NCBI RefSeq assembly: GCF_009834025.1
Contig: NZ_CP047156.1
Span: forward strand, 1,240,001 to 1,304,000
DNA length: 64,000 nucleotides
Reading direction: 5' to 3'
From: Epidermidibacterium keratini
Lineage (GTDB): Bacteria; Actinomycetota; Actinomycetes; Mycobacteriales; Antricoccaceae
The notes below the pieces were generated by a model. That model was not told where the DNA came from. It did no database searches and saw only the letters and a program-made list of their open reading frames with translations. This document shows positions 51,314 to 61,102 of the stretch, in pieces (within the stretch, counting starts at the first letter, position 1; each line of letters begins with the position of its first letter). The position numbers were made by a program, and so were the translations under genes.

Positions 51314-53551
51314 TTACTTCTGGCGCTCCAGGACGGAACGCGTGCTGGCTTCGGGTGTGAGGTCGATGCGCCGCAGCAGCTGGGCGTTGAGCGCGACAAC
51401 CACGGTGGAGGCTGACATCAGGATCGCGCCGATCGACATTGGCAGGACGAATCCCACCGGTGCCAGGATACCGGCCGCCAACGGCACCGAAAGAAGGTTG
51501 TAGCCGGCGGCCCACCACAGGTTCTGCTTCATCTTGCCGTATGCGCGTCGCGACAGCTGGATGATCGAGAGCACGCTGCGTGGGTCGGAACTGGCCAGGA
51601 TCACCCCGGCCGAGGCGATGGCGACATCGGTGCCCGCGCCGATCGCGATGCCGACATCGGCCTGCGCCAGAGCCGGGGCGTCGTTGACGCCGTCGCCGAC
51701 CATCGCGACCCTCTTGCCCTCTTCCTGCAGCTGGGAGACCTTCGCGGACTTGTCCTCCGGGCGCACGCCGGCGAAGACGCGGTCGATGCCGAGCTCCCGT
51801 CCGACCTCGTTCGCGACCGCCTCGGCATCGCCGGTGATCATGACGACCTCGACACCGAGGGCGTGGAGGGCGTCGACGGCGTCGCGGGATTCTGGCCGGA
51901 CCTCGTCGGCGAGCCTCAGCCCGCCGACCACCTGGCCGCCGCGGAGAACGTGCAGAATGATCGCGCCCTCGGAGCGCCATGCCTCGGCCGTGCCGACCTC
52001 GTGCTGACCGGTCTCCTCGAGCAGCCGGGGCCCGCCGACGCGGACCTTCTGGCCGGAGACGGTCGCGGTGACGCCGACGGCGGGCGAGGATGAGAAGCCG
52101 CTGGCCTGCTGGAGGGCAAGGCCCTTGTCCTTGGCGGCGGTGACGATGGCCTTGGCGAGCGGGTGCTCGCTGTCGGCCTCGGCCGAGGCAGCGAGGGCGA
52201 GGACCTGGTCGGCGTCGAGTTCGCCGGTCGGCTCGACGCCGGTGACGGTGGGCTCGCCCTTGGTCAGCGTGCCGGTCTTGTCGAACAGCACCGCGTCGAC
52301 CTGCCGCATGGACTCCAGCGCCAGGCGGTCCTTCACTAGGACGCCTCCGCGGGCGGCTCGCTCGGTGGCGATGGAGACGACCAGCGGGATCGCCAGGCCG
52401 AGGGCGTGGGGGCAGGCGATGACGAGCACGGTGATGGTGCGCACGACGGCCTCGTCGGGCATGCCGATGAGCGTCCAGACGACCGCAGTGACCAGCGCCG
52501 CGCCAAGAGCGAACCAGAACAGCCAGGCCGCGGCCTTGTCGGCGATCCGCTGGGCGCGGGAGGATGAGTTCTGCGCCTCGGCGACGAGCCGGTTGATGCC
52601 GGCCAGGGCGGTGTCGTCACCGGTGGCGGTAATCTCCACCCGCAGGCCGGAGTCGGTGGCGACGGTGCCGGCGGTGACGGTCTGGCCCTCGCCGCGAGAG
52701 ACCGGGCGGGACTCGCCGGTGATCATGGACTCGTCCATGTCGGCGCGGCCGTCGACGATGGTTCCGTCGGCCGGGACGCTGCCGCCGGGGCGCACGATGA
52801 CCACGTCGCCCACGTCGAGGTCGGCTGGGGCCACCTTGACGACGTTCTCGCCCTCGACGCGCTCGGCCTCGTCTGGCAGCAGTGCCGCCAACGAGTCGAG
52901 CGCCGAGGTGGTCTGGGCCAGGGAGCGCATCTCGATCCAATGGCCCAGCAGCATGATGACGATCAGCAGCGCCAGTTCCCACCAGAATTCGAGCTCGTGA
53001 TGGACGAGCCCGAGCGTGGCGGCCCAGGAGGCGAAGAAGGCCACCGTGATCGCCAGAGCGATGAGCAGCATCATCCCGGGCTTGCGGGACTTCAACTCGC
53101 TGACGGCACCGGTGAGGAAGGGCCTGCCGCCCCAGACGTACATGACGGTGCCCAGTGCCGCGGCGACCCAGCCCGCCCAGCCGGGGACCTCGTAGCCCAG
53201 CAGCATGGCGAACATCGGTGAGAGGGCAACCGCGGGGATGGCGATGACGAGGTTGATCCAAAACAGCCGGCGGAACTGGCCAACGTGGTCCCCGTGCCCG
53301 CCATGGCCGCTGTGATCTCCGTGCCCACCGTGCTGGGCATGCTCATCGTGGCCGCCGTGCTCGTCGAGGCCCGTGTGGCCTGAGTGCTGCCCGTGGTCCA
53401 TGGCGTGGCCCTGATGCCCGGTGTGCTGACCCTCGCGCGTGCCGTGCGCATCCGCCGAGGCGTGCGCGGACACAGACCCGTGGTGATGCTCGCCGTGGGC
53501 GGGTGTATCGGTTTCGTGGCCGTGGTGCTGGTGTGAGTTCGGGTCCGTCAT
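51314..53551 (-). CDS. copB: CopB-type heavy-metal P1B-ATPase with His-rich N-terminus
   Basis: The 745-residue pump has residues 1-90 extremely His/Gly/Asp-rich (repeats of GHGDH and HGG) instead of an HMA domain. The membrane metal site is CPH (380-382), the mark of P1B-3/CopB ATPases. TGES lies at 278-281, the phosphorylated Asp424 in DKTGT, and [10 protein letters not shown] later. It exports copper (Cu2+ or Cu+) across the membrane. It lies between the YdhK lipoprotein gene and csoR on one strand. Confidence 0.93.
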   Translation of the reverse strand: MTDPNSHQHHGHETDTPAHGEHHHGSVSAHASADAHGTREGQHTGHQGHAMDHGQHSGHTGLDEHGGHDEHAQHGGHGDHSGHGGHGDHVGQFRRLFWINLVIAIPAVALSPMFAMLLGYEVPGWAGWVAAALGTVMYVWGGRPFLTGAVSELKSRKPGMMLLIALAITVAFFASWAATLGLVHHELEFWWELALLIVIMLLGHWIEMRSLAQTTSALDSLAALLPDEAERVEGENVVKVAPADLDVGDVVIVRPGGSVPADGTIVDGRADMDESMITGESRPVSRGEGQTVTAGTVATDSGLRVEITATGDDTALAGINRLVAEAQNSSSRAQRIADKAAAWLFWFALGAALVTAVVWTLIGMPDEAVVRTITVLVIACPHALGLAIPLVVSIATERAARGGVLVKDRLALESMRQVDAVLFDKTGTLTKGEPTVTGVEPTGELDADQVLALAASAEADSEHPLAKAIVTAAKDKGLALQQASGFSSSPAVGVTATVSGQKVRVGGPRLLEETGQHEVGTAEAWRSEGAIILHVLRGGQVVGGLRLADEVRPESRDAVDALHALGVEVVMITGDAEAVANEVGRELGIDRVFAGVRPEDKSAKVSQLQEEGKRVAMVGDGVNDAPALAQADVGIAIGAGTDVAIASAGVILASSDPRSVLSIIQLSRRAYGKMKQNLWWAAGYNLLSVPLAAGILAPVGFVLPMSIGAILMSASTVVVALNAQLLRRIDLTPEASTRSVLERQK

Positions 53552-53621
53552 GATTCCTCTCCTCCGTCATCGAGCCAGGCCGATTGCCGCTCACCCGGTG
53601 GCCGGGCAAGCGAACGTCGGC

Positions 53622-54221
53622 TCAGGACGCTGGTTGGATCTCGCTCTCGACGACCCACTTGTGGTTCGTCATCTTCATGCCGTCCGTCTCGTAGTCGACC
53701 ATGTAGACCGTCTCATCGGTGGACGAAGCGATGGTGGCCTTTACGCCTTCCATGCCTTCCATGTGCTCGGCGAGCAGAGTCACCTCTGTGCCGTCGGCCA
53801 GAAGCTCGTCGCCGGCATCCTCAATTTCTTCCTGCACGACCCACTTGTGATCAGTGACGGGGTCGCCGCCACCTGCGGGCGTGTAGTTCACGGAGTACGT
53901 GTACGTGTCGAATGCGCCGGAAATCGTTGCTGTAGCCCCTTCCATGCCTTCCATGTGGTCGGCCGTGAGCTGCACCTCGGTACCGACAGGGTAGGTGGGC
54001 TCACTGGCTTCGGCGATACCCTCGGGTGCCGGTCCGCCGTCCATCGGGTGCTCCATCTCCTCATCACCGCTTTCTGCGTTGTTGCCGCCGTGGCCCTGAT
54101 GCTCCTCAGTAGCCGAAGGGTCGGTCTGCTGGTCGTCGTCTGCTCCGCTGGCGCAACCGGCGAGCACGAGCGCCACTCCGAGCGCTCCCGCTGCCAGTCC
54201 TGTTCGCAGTCTCCTCTGCAT
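53622..54221 (-). CDS. YdhK-type lipoprotein with two DUF1541 repeats
   Basis: ATG 54221 follows AAAGGAA. The signal peptide ends in a LAGC lipobox. After a Glu/His/Met-rich linker (EEMEHPMDGG), two repeats each contain LxADHMEGMEGATATI or LLAEHMEGMEGVKATI and end with NHKWVV or DHKWVV. The His-Met-Glu-Gly-Met clusters are plausible copper ligands. This family often accompanies copper ATPases, and a CsoR-type palindrome lies 32 bp upstream. Confidence 0.85.
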   Translation of the reverse strand: MQRRLRTGLAAGALGVALVLAGCASGADDDQQTDPSATEEHQGHGGNNAESGDEEMEHPMDGGPAPEGIAEASEPTYPVGTEVQLTADHMEGMEGATATISGAFDTYTYSVNYTPAGGGDPVTDHKWVVQEEIEDAGDELLADGTEVTLLAEHMEGMEGVKATIASSTDETVYMVDYETDGMKMTNHKWVVESEIQPAS

Positions 54222-54252
54222 GTCATTTCCTTTCATCAATATGCCTACCATA

Positions 54253-54267
54253 TACCCCTAGGGGGTA
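54253..54267. promoter_or_regulatory. CsoR-type operator candidate (ydhK-copB operon)
   Basis: TACCCCTAGGGGGTA is a near-perfect palindrome 32 bp upstream of the ydhK start codon. Confidence 0.75.
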
Positions 54268-54318
54268 CTAGTCAAGGCTTGTGTGTTGTGTCGGTATGGA
54301 TCAATCGGAAGCCCCTTC

Positions 54319-54648
54319 TCAGAGGGTCTGCTCGTGTTGGATGGGCAATGCGGCGATGAGGGGATGGTCGAAGCCCGTCGGTCCGATCTTCGCGGCTCCT
54401 CCGGGAGAACCCAACTCGTCGAAGAACTCGACGTTGGCCTTGTAGTAGTCAGACCATTCGTCGGGCAGGTCGTCTTCGTAGTAGATGGCCTCGACGGGGC
54501 AGACCGGTTCGCAGGCTCCGCAGTCGACGCATTCGTCGGGGTGGATGTAGAGCGAGCGTTCGCCCTCGTAGATGCAGTCGACAGGACATTCGTCGATGCA
54601 GGCGCGGTCCTTGACGTCCACGCAGGGAAGCGCGATCACGTAGGTCAT
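54319..54648 (-). CDS. fdxA: seven-iron ferredoxin
   Basis: The 109-residue protein has the 7Fe pattern: Cys9, Cys17, Cys21, Cys25 and Cys40, Cys43, Cys46, Cys50 for one 3Fe-4S and one 4Fe-4S cluster, with the helical C-terminal extension of the FdxA family. It is the last gene of the long copZ-copA run, and its ATG overlaps the MFS stop by 4 bp. An electron carrier next to a ferredoxin-reductase-like protein suggests an electron-transfer pair inside the copper operon. Confidence 0.92.
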   Translation of the reverse strand: MTYVIALPCVDVKDRACIDECPVDCIYEGERSLYIHPDECVDCGACEPVCPVEAIYYEDDLPDEWSDYYKANVEFFDELGSPGGAAKIGPTGFDHPLIAALPIQHEQTL

Positions 54649-55922
54649 GGCTGCTCCTCTCGGTCGGGTGCGGATCGGCGGTGAGAGCCGGTGGGAGGCT
54701 CGGGGAAGTCGTCAGTCTCTGCCGGGCCTGCGGCCGGGTGCGGGATGCGCAGGCGCAGGACGGTGGCGACGAGGCTGAGGGCGATGATGATCGCACCGAG
54801 GATCGTCATCGTCCCCGACAGGGTGAGCACCGGCACGAGCAATCCGGCGACGATGGTGGGCACGCCGAATGCCAGGTAGGCAACTGTGTAGATCACAGCC
54901 ATCACGGCGGCGCGTTCCGACGATGCCGTGTGGGGCATGAGTGTGCGCAGTACCCCGAGGAACGCTGTGCCGAACCCGGAACCGACGATCGCGACCGAGG
55001 CGACATAGGCTGAGTAGGAACCGAGTGCGAGGGCGCCGATGCTCACTGCGGTGCCGAACGCCAGGGCACTGGTCGCATACAGGCTGATGGTGCGGGCGGA
55101 ACGCCGCTGTAGGACGGACGAGGCGGTGACTCCGGAGATCGCCAGTGCGAAGATGACGATCCCAGCTTGGGTGTGCGTGGAGCCCCCAAGCTCACTGCCG
55201 ACGAGGTCGGCTCCGAGCGCGAGGAAAAGCCCGTTGGTCGCCCACCCGGCGATGATCACGGGCACTCCGGCGGTGAACATGCGGCGCAGGTGCGGTGGCA
55301 CGGTGAACCGCGGACGGAGGTCGCCACGTCGTATCCGGGTCTTCGGGGCCAGTTCCGGTGTGCTCCACACGACCGTTGCCACGATGAGGAAGGCAAGCAC
55401 GAGCGACCCGAAGACGGCAGTTGTCGGTTCGGAGGTGAGATCGAGGAGAAGCGCAGCACCGAGAGCCCCGGCCCCAAGGCCAATCATCGGGCCGATCGTG
55501 TTCCACAGGGCTGCGATGTTCCGATGCGACGGGGACTCGAAGTCGATCATCATCGCCGACAGCGCCGGGATCAGCAGACCCGCTGCGAGCCCTTGCAAGG
55601 CTCGGGCGACCAGGAGCGCCGCGAGGCTACCGGCGAACCAGAACATGGCCACGCTCAGCGCCAGCGCCAAAGAACCGGCGGCCACGACCGGACGTCGGCC
55701 GACGTGGTCGGAGAGTGGTCCGAGGTAGAGCAGCGCGGCCAGGAGGGTGAAGGTGTAGACCGCGAACACGAGTGTGGTGGCGACGGGGATGAGTCCGAGC
55801 CGTTCGGCGATCTGGGGGTAGAACAAGGACGGCGCGCTGGCAGCGGCCATCATGAGAATGGTCGCTGCCAGCGAGAGCACGAAGCCCCGCCGTGGGATCT
55901 GCCTAATACAGTCTCCCGCCAT
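54645..55922 (-). CDS. MFS transporter
   Basis: The 425-residue, twelve-helix carrier has the loop 2-3 motif [13 protein letters not shown] and a helix 4 segment [22 protein letters not shown], placing it with drug:H+ antiporter-like efflux proteins. Its start is 3 bp from the reductase stop. The substrate is unknown; it may export a metallophore or a metal complex given its operon. Confidence 0.83.
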   Translation of the reverse strand: MAGDCIRQIPRRGFVLSLAATILMMAAASAPSLFYPQIAERLGLIPVATTLVFAVYTFTLLAALLYLGPLSDHVGRRPVVAAGSLALALSVAMFWFAGSLAALLVARALQGLAAGLLIPALSAMMIDFESPSHRNIAALWNTIGPMIGLGAGALGAALLLDLTSEPTTAVFGSLVLAFLIVATVVWSTPELAPKTRIRRGDLRPRFTVPPHLRRMFTAGVPVIIAGWATNGLFLALGADLVGSELGGSTHTQAGIVIFALAISGVTASSVLQRRSARTISLYATSALAFGTAVSIGALALGSYSAYVASVAIVGSGFGTAFLGVLRTLMPHTASSERAAVMAVIYTVAYLAFGVPTIVAGLLVPVLTLSGTMTILGAIIIALSLVATVLRLRIPHPAAGPAETDDFPEPPTGSHRRSAPDREEQP

Positions 55923-55925
55923 CGC

Positions 55926-57071
55926 CTATGCCCGCACGCCGTGGAGCTGCTGCCCCCACTGGTAGACGGTGCCGACTGCGTCGATGCCAGTGACGCCGAC
56001 GACGATGCCGTCGGTCTCGTGGCGGACGATGAACTCCTCACCGGCTTCCAGGTGGGCGTCTGCGCCGGCTGTGTACCCGACTCCGGAGATCATCTGACCG
56101 TAGACCATTGCCATGTAAGGGCTGCGTGGCAGGTAGGCGCCCGGATCGTCGCTAATGCCGAGGTCGTGCAATGCGGCCTGCGCGGCATGCGCACCCTGTG
56201 CGGCGGCGTCTTCCCAATGGTCGATGCGCCAGGCGCCCAGTGCCTCGTCGTGGTGCGTGGCCACACCTCCGGCTGCGTAGACGTGTTCTGCCGCGGCGCG
56301 GAGGTGATCGTCGACGTCGATACCGTTCGTCCACGGTGACGGGGCTGCGGGCGTCGTGCCGAGCGCGAGGAGAAGGAAGTCAGCCACGACGGGATTTCCG
56401 TCGTTGAGGGTGATGGTGACACCGGATTCTGTTTCGTCGACATGCTGGAGAGTGCGACCGAATCGGGCCTGCACCTTGGCGGCATGGTCGGCGGCGAGGC
56501 GCTCAGCCACGGGCGCCCCAAACGCTCCGACGCCGGGAACTGAACTGCGGGAGACCAGCGTGACCATGCGTCCGTCGGCTTGCAGAGACGAGGCTGTCTC
56601 GGCTGCGATGATTCCACCGCCGTAGATCGCTACCCGCGCGGGTCGCCCCAGTCCGGTCAGCAGCTTTCGGATGCCCAGGGCATCCTCCACGGAGTGAAGA
56701 GCGGTGACCCGCCCTTGTCCGGCGTCTTCGCCGCCGAACACGTCAGCGGGCAGGGAGCGAGGCATACTCCCGGTCGCGACGATGAGCGCGTCGTAGGAGA
56801 CCTGTGCGCCGGAGGTCAGCTGGACCTGCTTCGCCGAGGTATCGACTTTGAGCACGGTGTCGGCGATGACCTCGATCTGAGGCAGCGGGAGCTTGATCAT
56901 CTCCGGCGGTGTCGGACCGAACGCGATTCCCTTGATGAGCATCCGCGTATAGGGCGTCTCCCCGGTGCGGGTCACCAGCGTCACCCGGACATCGTCGCGT
57001 GAGGCGAGAGTGCGGGCGGCTGCGGCCCCGGCTGCTCCCGAGCCGAGGATGAGAACGTGCTGTGGGGTCAT
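55926..57071 (-). CDS. FAD-dependent ferredoxin/rubredoxin reductase-like oxidoreductase
   Basis: The 381-residue pyridine nucleotide-disulfide-family protein starts at 57071 (TPQHVLILGSGAAGAAAARTLAS, the FAD motif). A second motif VAIYGGGIIAAETASSLQ binds NAD(P)H, and VYAAGGVATHHDE is the FAD-contacting C-terminal motif. It lacks the CxxC pair of mercuric or thiol reductases, so it should feed electrons to a protein such as the ferredoxin two genes on. Confidence 0.85.
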   Translation of the reverse strand: MTPQHVLILGSGAAGAAAARTLASRDDVRVTLVTRTGETPYTRMLIKGIAFGPTPPEMIKLPLPQIEVIADTVLKVDTSAKQVQLTSGAQVSYDALIVATGSMPRSLPADVFGGEDAGQGRVTALHSVEDALGIRKLLTGLGRPARVAIYGGGIIAAETASSLQADGRMVTLVSRSSVPGVGAFGAPVAERLAADHAAKVQARFGRTLQHVDETESGVTITLNDGNPVVADFLLLALGTTPAAPSPWTNGIDVDDHLRAAAEHVYAAGGVATHHDEALGAWRIDHWEDAAAQGAHAAQAALHDLGISDDPGAYLPRSPYMAMVYGQMISGVGYTAGADAHLEAGEEFIVRHETDGIVVGVTGIDAVGTVYQWGQQLHGVRA

Positions 57072-57118
57072 AGAAGAACTCCTGAACTGCTGGTCGTGAT
57101 CGAACTGATGCGCCGGCG

Positions 57119-57472
57119 TCAGGAGCGCACGAGGCGGGCGATGGCCTCGGACGCCTCGCCGAGCCTCTGCTCGCTCACTGGTCCGCCGGCGAGTGCGGCG
57201 TCGAGGACACAATGCTTGAGGTGATCGTCGAGCAGGCCGAGGGCGACATTTTCGAGTGCCCTGGTGACTGCGGAGATCTGGGTGAGGATGTCGATGCAGT
57301 AGCGGTCCTCGTCGACCATCCGATCGATGCCGCGGATTTGGCCTTCGAGGCGCCGCAGACGATTGCGGTACTTCGTCTTATCGCTGATGTATCCGTGGAC
57401 GGACGCGTCGCCGTCGCCTCCTGCGGGGCAGGTGTCGAGGTGGGTTTCGGTGGTGGGAGTCGTAGTGGTCAT
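57119..57472 (-). CDS. csoR: CsoR-type copper-sensing repressor (second copy)
   Basis: The 117-residue paralogue of the first CsoR has RRLEGQIRGIDRMVDEDRYCIDILTQISAVTRAL and LDDHLKHCVLDAAL, with the same Cys-His-Cys ligands. An N-terminal Thr-rich tail carries one further Cys. It lies in the copZ-copA run and so is probably autoregulated through the copZ promoter palindromes. Confidence 0.9.
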   Translation of the reverse strand: MTTTTPTTETHLDTCPAGGDGDASVHGYISDKTKYRNRLRRLEGQIRGIDRMVDEDRYCIDILTQISAVTRALENVALGLLDDHLKHCVLDAALAGGPVSEQRLGEASEAIARLVRS

Positions 57473-57494
57473 GTCGGTTCGCTCCGATCAGGTG

Positions 57495-57527
57495 GCGGGG
57501 TGCCGCAGCGGTGCCGCGGCACCCCGC
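57495..57527 (-). terminator. hairpin between YHS and csoR genes
   Basis: GCGGGGTGCCG and CGGCACCCCGC form a perfect 11-bp stem with an 11-nt loop, 12 bp after the YHS stop. It may reduce read-through from copZ-copA into csoR and the redox genes. Confidence 0.7.
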
Positions 57528-57538
57528 ACGCTGGTGGA

Positions 57539-57790
57539 TTACGCCATGTTGGCGGCGTACTTGGCCGGGTCCGAATCGAACGCAGGCCCACAACCAGCGC
57601 AGCAGAAGTAGTAGCGCTCATCCTCGAAGTCGCGGTAGAGGCCGGCGGCCTCGGCGGTCTTCTTGCTGACCGGGGTGCCGACCATGACCGGGCAGGTGGT
57701 CATGTCATCGGCGCCCCCGCCAAGAAGGTTCTCGCGTCCACCGTTCTCCACGGCCGGGTTGGTCTCGTTCGTGCTGCAGCAGCTGCTCAT
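57539..57790 (-). CDS. small Cys-rich YHS-domain protein
   Basis: The 83-residue protein (start 57790, MSSCCSTNETN) has a YHS metal-binding domain, TCPVMVGTPVSKKTAE then YRDFEDERYYFCCAGCGPAFDSDP. The additional CC pairs at the N-terminus and in FCCAGC give several thiol ligands. It follows copA and is likely a cytosolic copper/metal-binding accessory protein. Confidence 0.8.
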   Translation of the reverse strand: MSSCCSTNETNPAVENGGRENLLGGGADDMTTCPVMVGTPVSKKTAEAAGLYRDFEDERYYFCCAGCGPAFDSDPAKYAANMA

Positions 57791-57843
57791 TCTCTGGTGT
57801 TCCTTCGTTATTGGATTCGTGTGGATGGGTGGGTTCTCGTACG

Positions 57844-60114
57844 TCACTTCGAGGCGACGCTCGTGAACCCGCGCAGGCGGAGGCTGTTGCCGACGACGAA
57901 GACGCTGGAGAACGCCATCGCCGCACCTGCGAGCATGGGGTTGAGCATGCCGAGCGCAGCGACCGGGATCGCGGCGGTGTTGTAGGCGAATGCCCAGAAC
58001 AGGTTGGTCTTGATCGTCGACAGGGTCTTCCTGGACAGGCGGATCGCGTCGACGGCGGCCCGCAGGTCACCGCGCACGAGCGTGATGTCGGAGGCCTCGA
58101 TCGCGACGTCCGTGCCGGTGCCCATCGCCAGGCCCAGATCAGCCTGCGCGAGCGCGGGGGCGTCGTTGACGCCGTCGCCGACCATCGCGACGATCTTGCC
58201 CTCTTCCTGGAGGCGAGTGACGACGTCGACCTTGTCCTTGGGTAGCACTTCGGCGATGACCTCGTCGATGCCGACCTCGGACGCGATCTGGCGGGCCACG
58301 GCCTCGTTGTCACCGGTGAGCAGCACCGGGGTCAGGCCGATCTCCTTGAGCCCGCGGATCGCCTCGGCGCTCGTGGGCTTGACGGTGTCGGCGACGACGA
58401 GGATGCCGCGCGCAGCACCGTCCCAGCCGATCGCGACGACCGTCTTGCCCTCGCCCTCGGCCTGGGCCTTCGCCTGTGCGACCTCCGGAGAGAGCTTCTG
58501 CGACCAGTCCGCCAGCAGAGACTCGCGGCCGACGACGACCGGGGTCCCCTCGACGATGCCCTGCACGCCCTTGCCCTCGACATTGGCGAAGTCCTCTGGA
58601 GTAGGCAGCTGGCCGACTTCCTGGGTCGCGCCCTTGGCGATCGCCTGCGCAATCGGATGCTCCGAAGAGTCTTCCAGTGCACCGGCGAAACGCAGCAGCT
58701 CCGTACGATCCACACCGGGCTCAGTGATCACGTCGGTCAGAGTCATCTTGCCGCTGGTGACGGTGCCGGTCTTATCGAGCACGACGGTGTCGACCTTGCG
58801 AGTGGACTCCAGCACCTCCGGGCCCTTGATGAGGACGCCCATCTGCGCACCGCGCCCGGTGCCGACGAGCAACGCGGTCGGGGTCGCCAGACCCAGCGCG
58901 CAGGGGCAGGCGATGACGAGCACAGCGACCGCTGCGGTGAACGCGGCGGCGACGGGGAACCCGCCTCCCAGCCAGGCGCCGAGGGTGATGAACGCGACGA
59001 CGATGACGATCGGCACGAAGATGCCGGAGATACGATCGGCCAGACGCTGCACCTCGGCCTTGCCGGTCTGCGCGTCCTCGACGAGCTTCGCCATCTGTGC
59101 GAGCTGTGTGTCCGAACCCACACGAGTCGCCCGCACGACCAGGCGGCCGCCGGCGTTGACGGTGGCACCGGTGACCGAGTCGCCCTCGCGGACCTCGACC
59201 GGCACGGACTCGCCGGTGAGCATCGAGGCGTCCACCGCGGAGGAGCCGGAGGTCACGAGACCGTCGGTGGCGATCTTCTCGCCTGGACGGACGATGAACT
59301 CGTCGCCGACCGCCAGCTCAGAGGTGGGGATCTTCACCTCTACGCCGTCGCGGAGTACGGCGACTTCCTTCGCGCCCAACTCCAGGAGGGCGCGCAGCGC
59401 GGCCCCGGCCTGGCGCTTGGATCGCTTCTCGAAGTAGCGGCCGGCGAGGATGAACATCGTCACGCCCGCGCCGACTTCGAGATAAATGTTCGCCGCGCCA
59501 TCCGACGGAGCGATCGTGAACTCGAAGGGGTGCGTCATGCCGGGAGTGCCGGCAGTGCCGAGGAAGAGCGCATAGAGCGACCACAGCAGCGCGACGGAGG
59601 TACCCATCGAGATGAGCGTGTCCATCGTCGCCGCACCGTGCTTGAGGTTCGTCCACGCCGCCTTGTGGAACGGCCAAGCTCCCCAGATGATCACCGGTGC
59701 GGCCAGGGCGAGTGAGGCCCACTGCCAATACGTGAACTGCAGCGCGGGGATCATCGCCATCGCGATCACGGGAACAGTGAGCACGATCGCGCCGATCAGC
59801 CGATGCCGCAGCGAGGTGAGCTCACTGTCTTCCTCCTCCCCGGCCTCGGTCTCCGACATGTTCGCCGTAGTGTCCTTGGGCTTGGGCAGTGCGGCCGTGT
59901 ACCCGGTCTTCTCGACCTCGGCGACCAGCAGTGACGGATCGTAGCCGGCAGGCACGGTGACCTTAGCCTTCTCAGTGGCGTAGTTGACGGTGGCCGCGAC
60001 GCCATCGAGCTTGTTCAGCTTCTTCTCGATCCGGTTCGCGCAGGAGGCGCAGGTCATCCCGCCGATCTCCAACTCGATGTCCGGCCCACCCGTTGGGGGC
60101 GCTGATGTGCTCAT
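57844..60114 (-). CDS. copA: copper-exporting P1B-ATPase CopA
   Basis: The 756-residue pump has an N-terminal HMA domain (GGMTCASC, Cys22 and Cys25). A Glu/Asp-rich linker precedes eight expected membrane segments. The Cu(I) site is CPC at 403-405, TGES at about 300-303, the phosphorylated Asp447 in DKTGT, and [10 protein letters not shown] further on. It takes Cu(I) from CopZ (encoded two genes upstream) and exports it with ATP. Confidence 0.95.
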   Translation of the reverse strand: MSTSAPPTGGPDIELEIGGMTCASCANRIEKKLNKLDGVAATVNYATEKAKVTVPAGYDPSLLVAEVEKTGYTAALPKPKDTTANMSETEAGEEEDSELTSLRHRLIGAIVLTVPVIAMAMIPALQFTYWQWASLALAAPVIIWGAWPFHKAAWTNLKHGAATMDTLISMGTSVALLWSLYALFLGTAGTPGMTHPFEFTIAPSDGAANIYLEVGAGVTMFILAGRYFEKRSKRQAGAALRALLELGAKEVAVLRDGVEVKIPTSELAVGDEFIVRPGEKIATDGLVTSGSSAVDASMLTGESVPVEVREGDSVTGATVNAGGRLVVRATRVGSDTQLAQMAKLVEDAQTGKAEVQRLADRISGIFVPIVIVVAFITLGAWLGGGFPVAAAFTAAVAVLVIACPCALGLATPTALLVGTGRGAQMGVLIKGPEVLESTRKVDTVVLDKTGTVTSGKMTLTDVITEPGVDRTELLRFAGALEDSSEHPIAQAIAKGATQEVGQLPTPEDFANVEGKGVQGIVEGTPVVVGRESLLADWSQKLSPEVAQAKAQAEGEGKTVVAIGWDGAARGILVVADTVKPTSAEAIRGLKEIGLTPVLLTGDNEAVARQIASEVGIDEVIAEVLPKDKVDVVTRLQEEGKIVAMVGDGVNDAPALAQADLGLAMGTGTDVAIEASDITLVRGDLRAAVDAIRLSRKTLSTIKTNLFWAFAYNTAAIPVAALGMLNPMLAGAAMAFSSVFVVGNSLRLRGFTSVASK

Positions 60115-60160
60115 CCTCTTCCTTCTTTCTCAGCTCTCGTGCGACGCCAGGCCCTGCGGG

Positions 60161-61102
60161 TCAGTGGCCGTCGGAATGCGAATCGTCTGTCTTCGAGCCG
60201 TCACCGTGCTCGGCGTCGATCACGAACTCGGCGGTGTGCACCTGCCCGTCGACCTGGAAGTCCAGGTAGAGCAGGTAACGGTCGGCGGTCGGGGCCTCCG
60301 CTGCGAATCGGATCTCGGGTCCGGCCGTGTCCCCGGCCTGGGGCTCGTCGCCCTCGGCGTGGACGTGCAGGTAGGCGAGGTCACCCTCGCGCAGCGCCAC
60401 CAGGTGGCCGAACGCGCCCAGGTAAGGCTCCAGCGTGGTCACCGGCTGACCGTCACGCTCGACCGAGATGGTGAGCTCGCTTGAGGTGCCCGCAGTGAGG
60501 TCGCCGTTGAGGGAGACGGTGTATCCGTCGACCTCGTCGGTGGTCTGCGCCTCGGTCTCGACAGGGGTGAAGTCGCCCGCGACCTCGATTGCGCGGGTGA
60601 GAGTGATGCCTTCGGCTTCCTCGCCCGCGGGTGTGAAGTCGGCGTACACGCGGTAGGTGCCCGCCTCGTCCCAGGTCCACGGCACCGACCAGGTGCCTGT
60701 GCTCGTGTCGAGTTCGGGGTGCACGTGCTGGAAACCGGCGCCGTCGGTGCGCACGGCGATCAGATGCAGGTCCTTCTCGTGCGCGGTGGTGTACTCGGTC
60801 ACCGGTTCGCCGGACTCGTCGAGGATCTGGAAGCTCAGGTCTCCATCCTCGCCTGCGGCCGTGGGGGCCTGGACCGGAGAGAGCACGAAGCCGTCCGCGC
60901 TTGCGGAGACCCCGTTCAGAGCGGGCTCCGCGGTTTCCTGCGCAGCGTCGCCGTGCCCTTCACCGTGTGCGTTCACGTTACTTCCTTCTGCCCATGCTGC
61001 TGCGAAGCTATCGGGAATGACGGCGCCGGCGAGGCCGAAGGCCCCGCCGAACGCCACCACCAACCCGGCCCCGTAGAGCGCGAGCCGTCCTCCGGCCTTC
61101 AT
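60161..61102 (-). CDS. membrane-anchored exported protein of the copper operon
   Basis: The 313-residue protein has one N-terminal hydrophobic helix (ALYGAGLVVAFGGAFGLAGAVI). An extracytoplasmic His-containing linker (HGEGHGD) follows, then two beta-rich segments that repeat a pattern ending HLIAVRTDGAGFQHVHPEL and HLVALREGDLAYLHVHAEG. The FQHVHP and LHVHAE motifs could bind copper outside the membrane. A His-rich tail (DDSHSDGH) closes it. It is coupled to copZ by a 1-bp stop/start overlap. No enzyme family is recognised. Confidence 0.75.
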   Translation of the reverse strand: MKAGGRLALYGAGLVVAFGGAFGLAGAVIPDSFAAAWAEGSNVNAHGEGHGDAAQETAEPALNGVSASADGFVLSPVQAPTAAGEDGDLSFQILDESGEPVTEYTTAHEKDLHLIAVRTDGAGFQHVHPELDTSTGTWSVPWTWDEAGTYRVYADFTPAGEEAEGITLTRAIEVAGDFTPVETEAQTTDEVDGYTVSLNGDLTAGTSSELTISVERDGQPVTTLEPYLGAFGHLVALREGDLAYLHVHAEGDEPQAGDTAGPEIRFAAEAPTADRYLLYLDFQVDGQVHTAEFVIDAEHGDGSKTDDSHSDGH

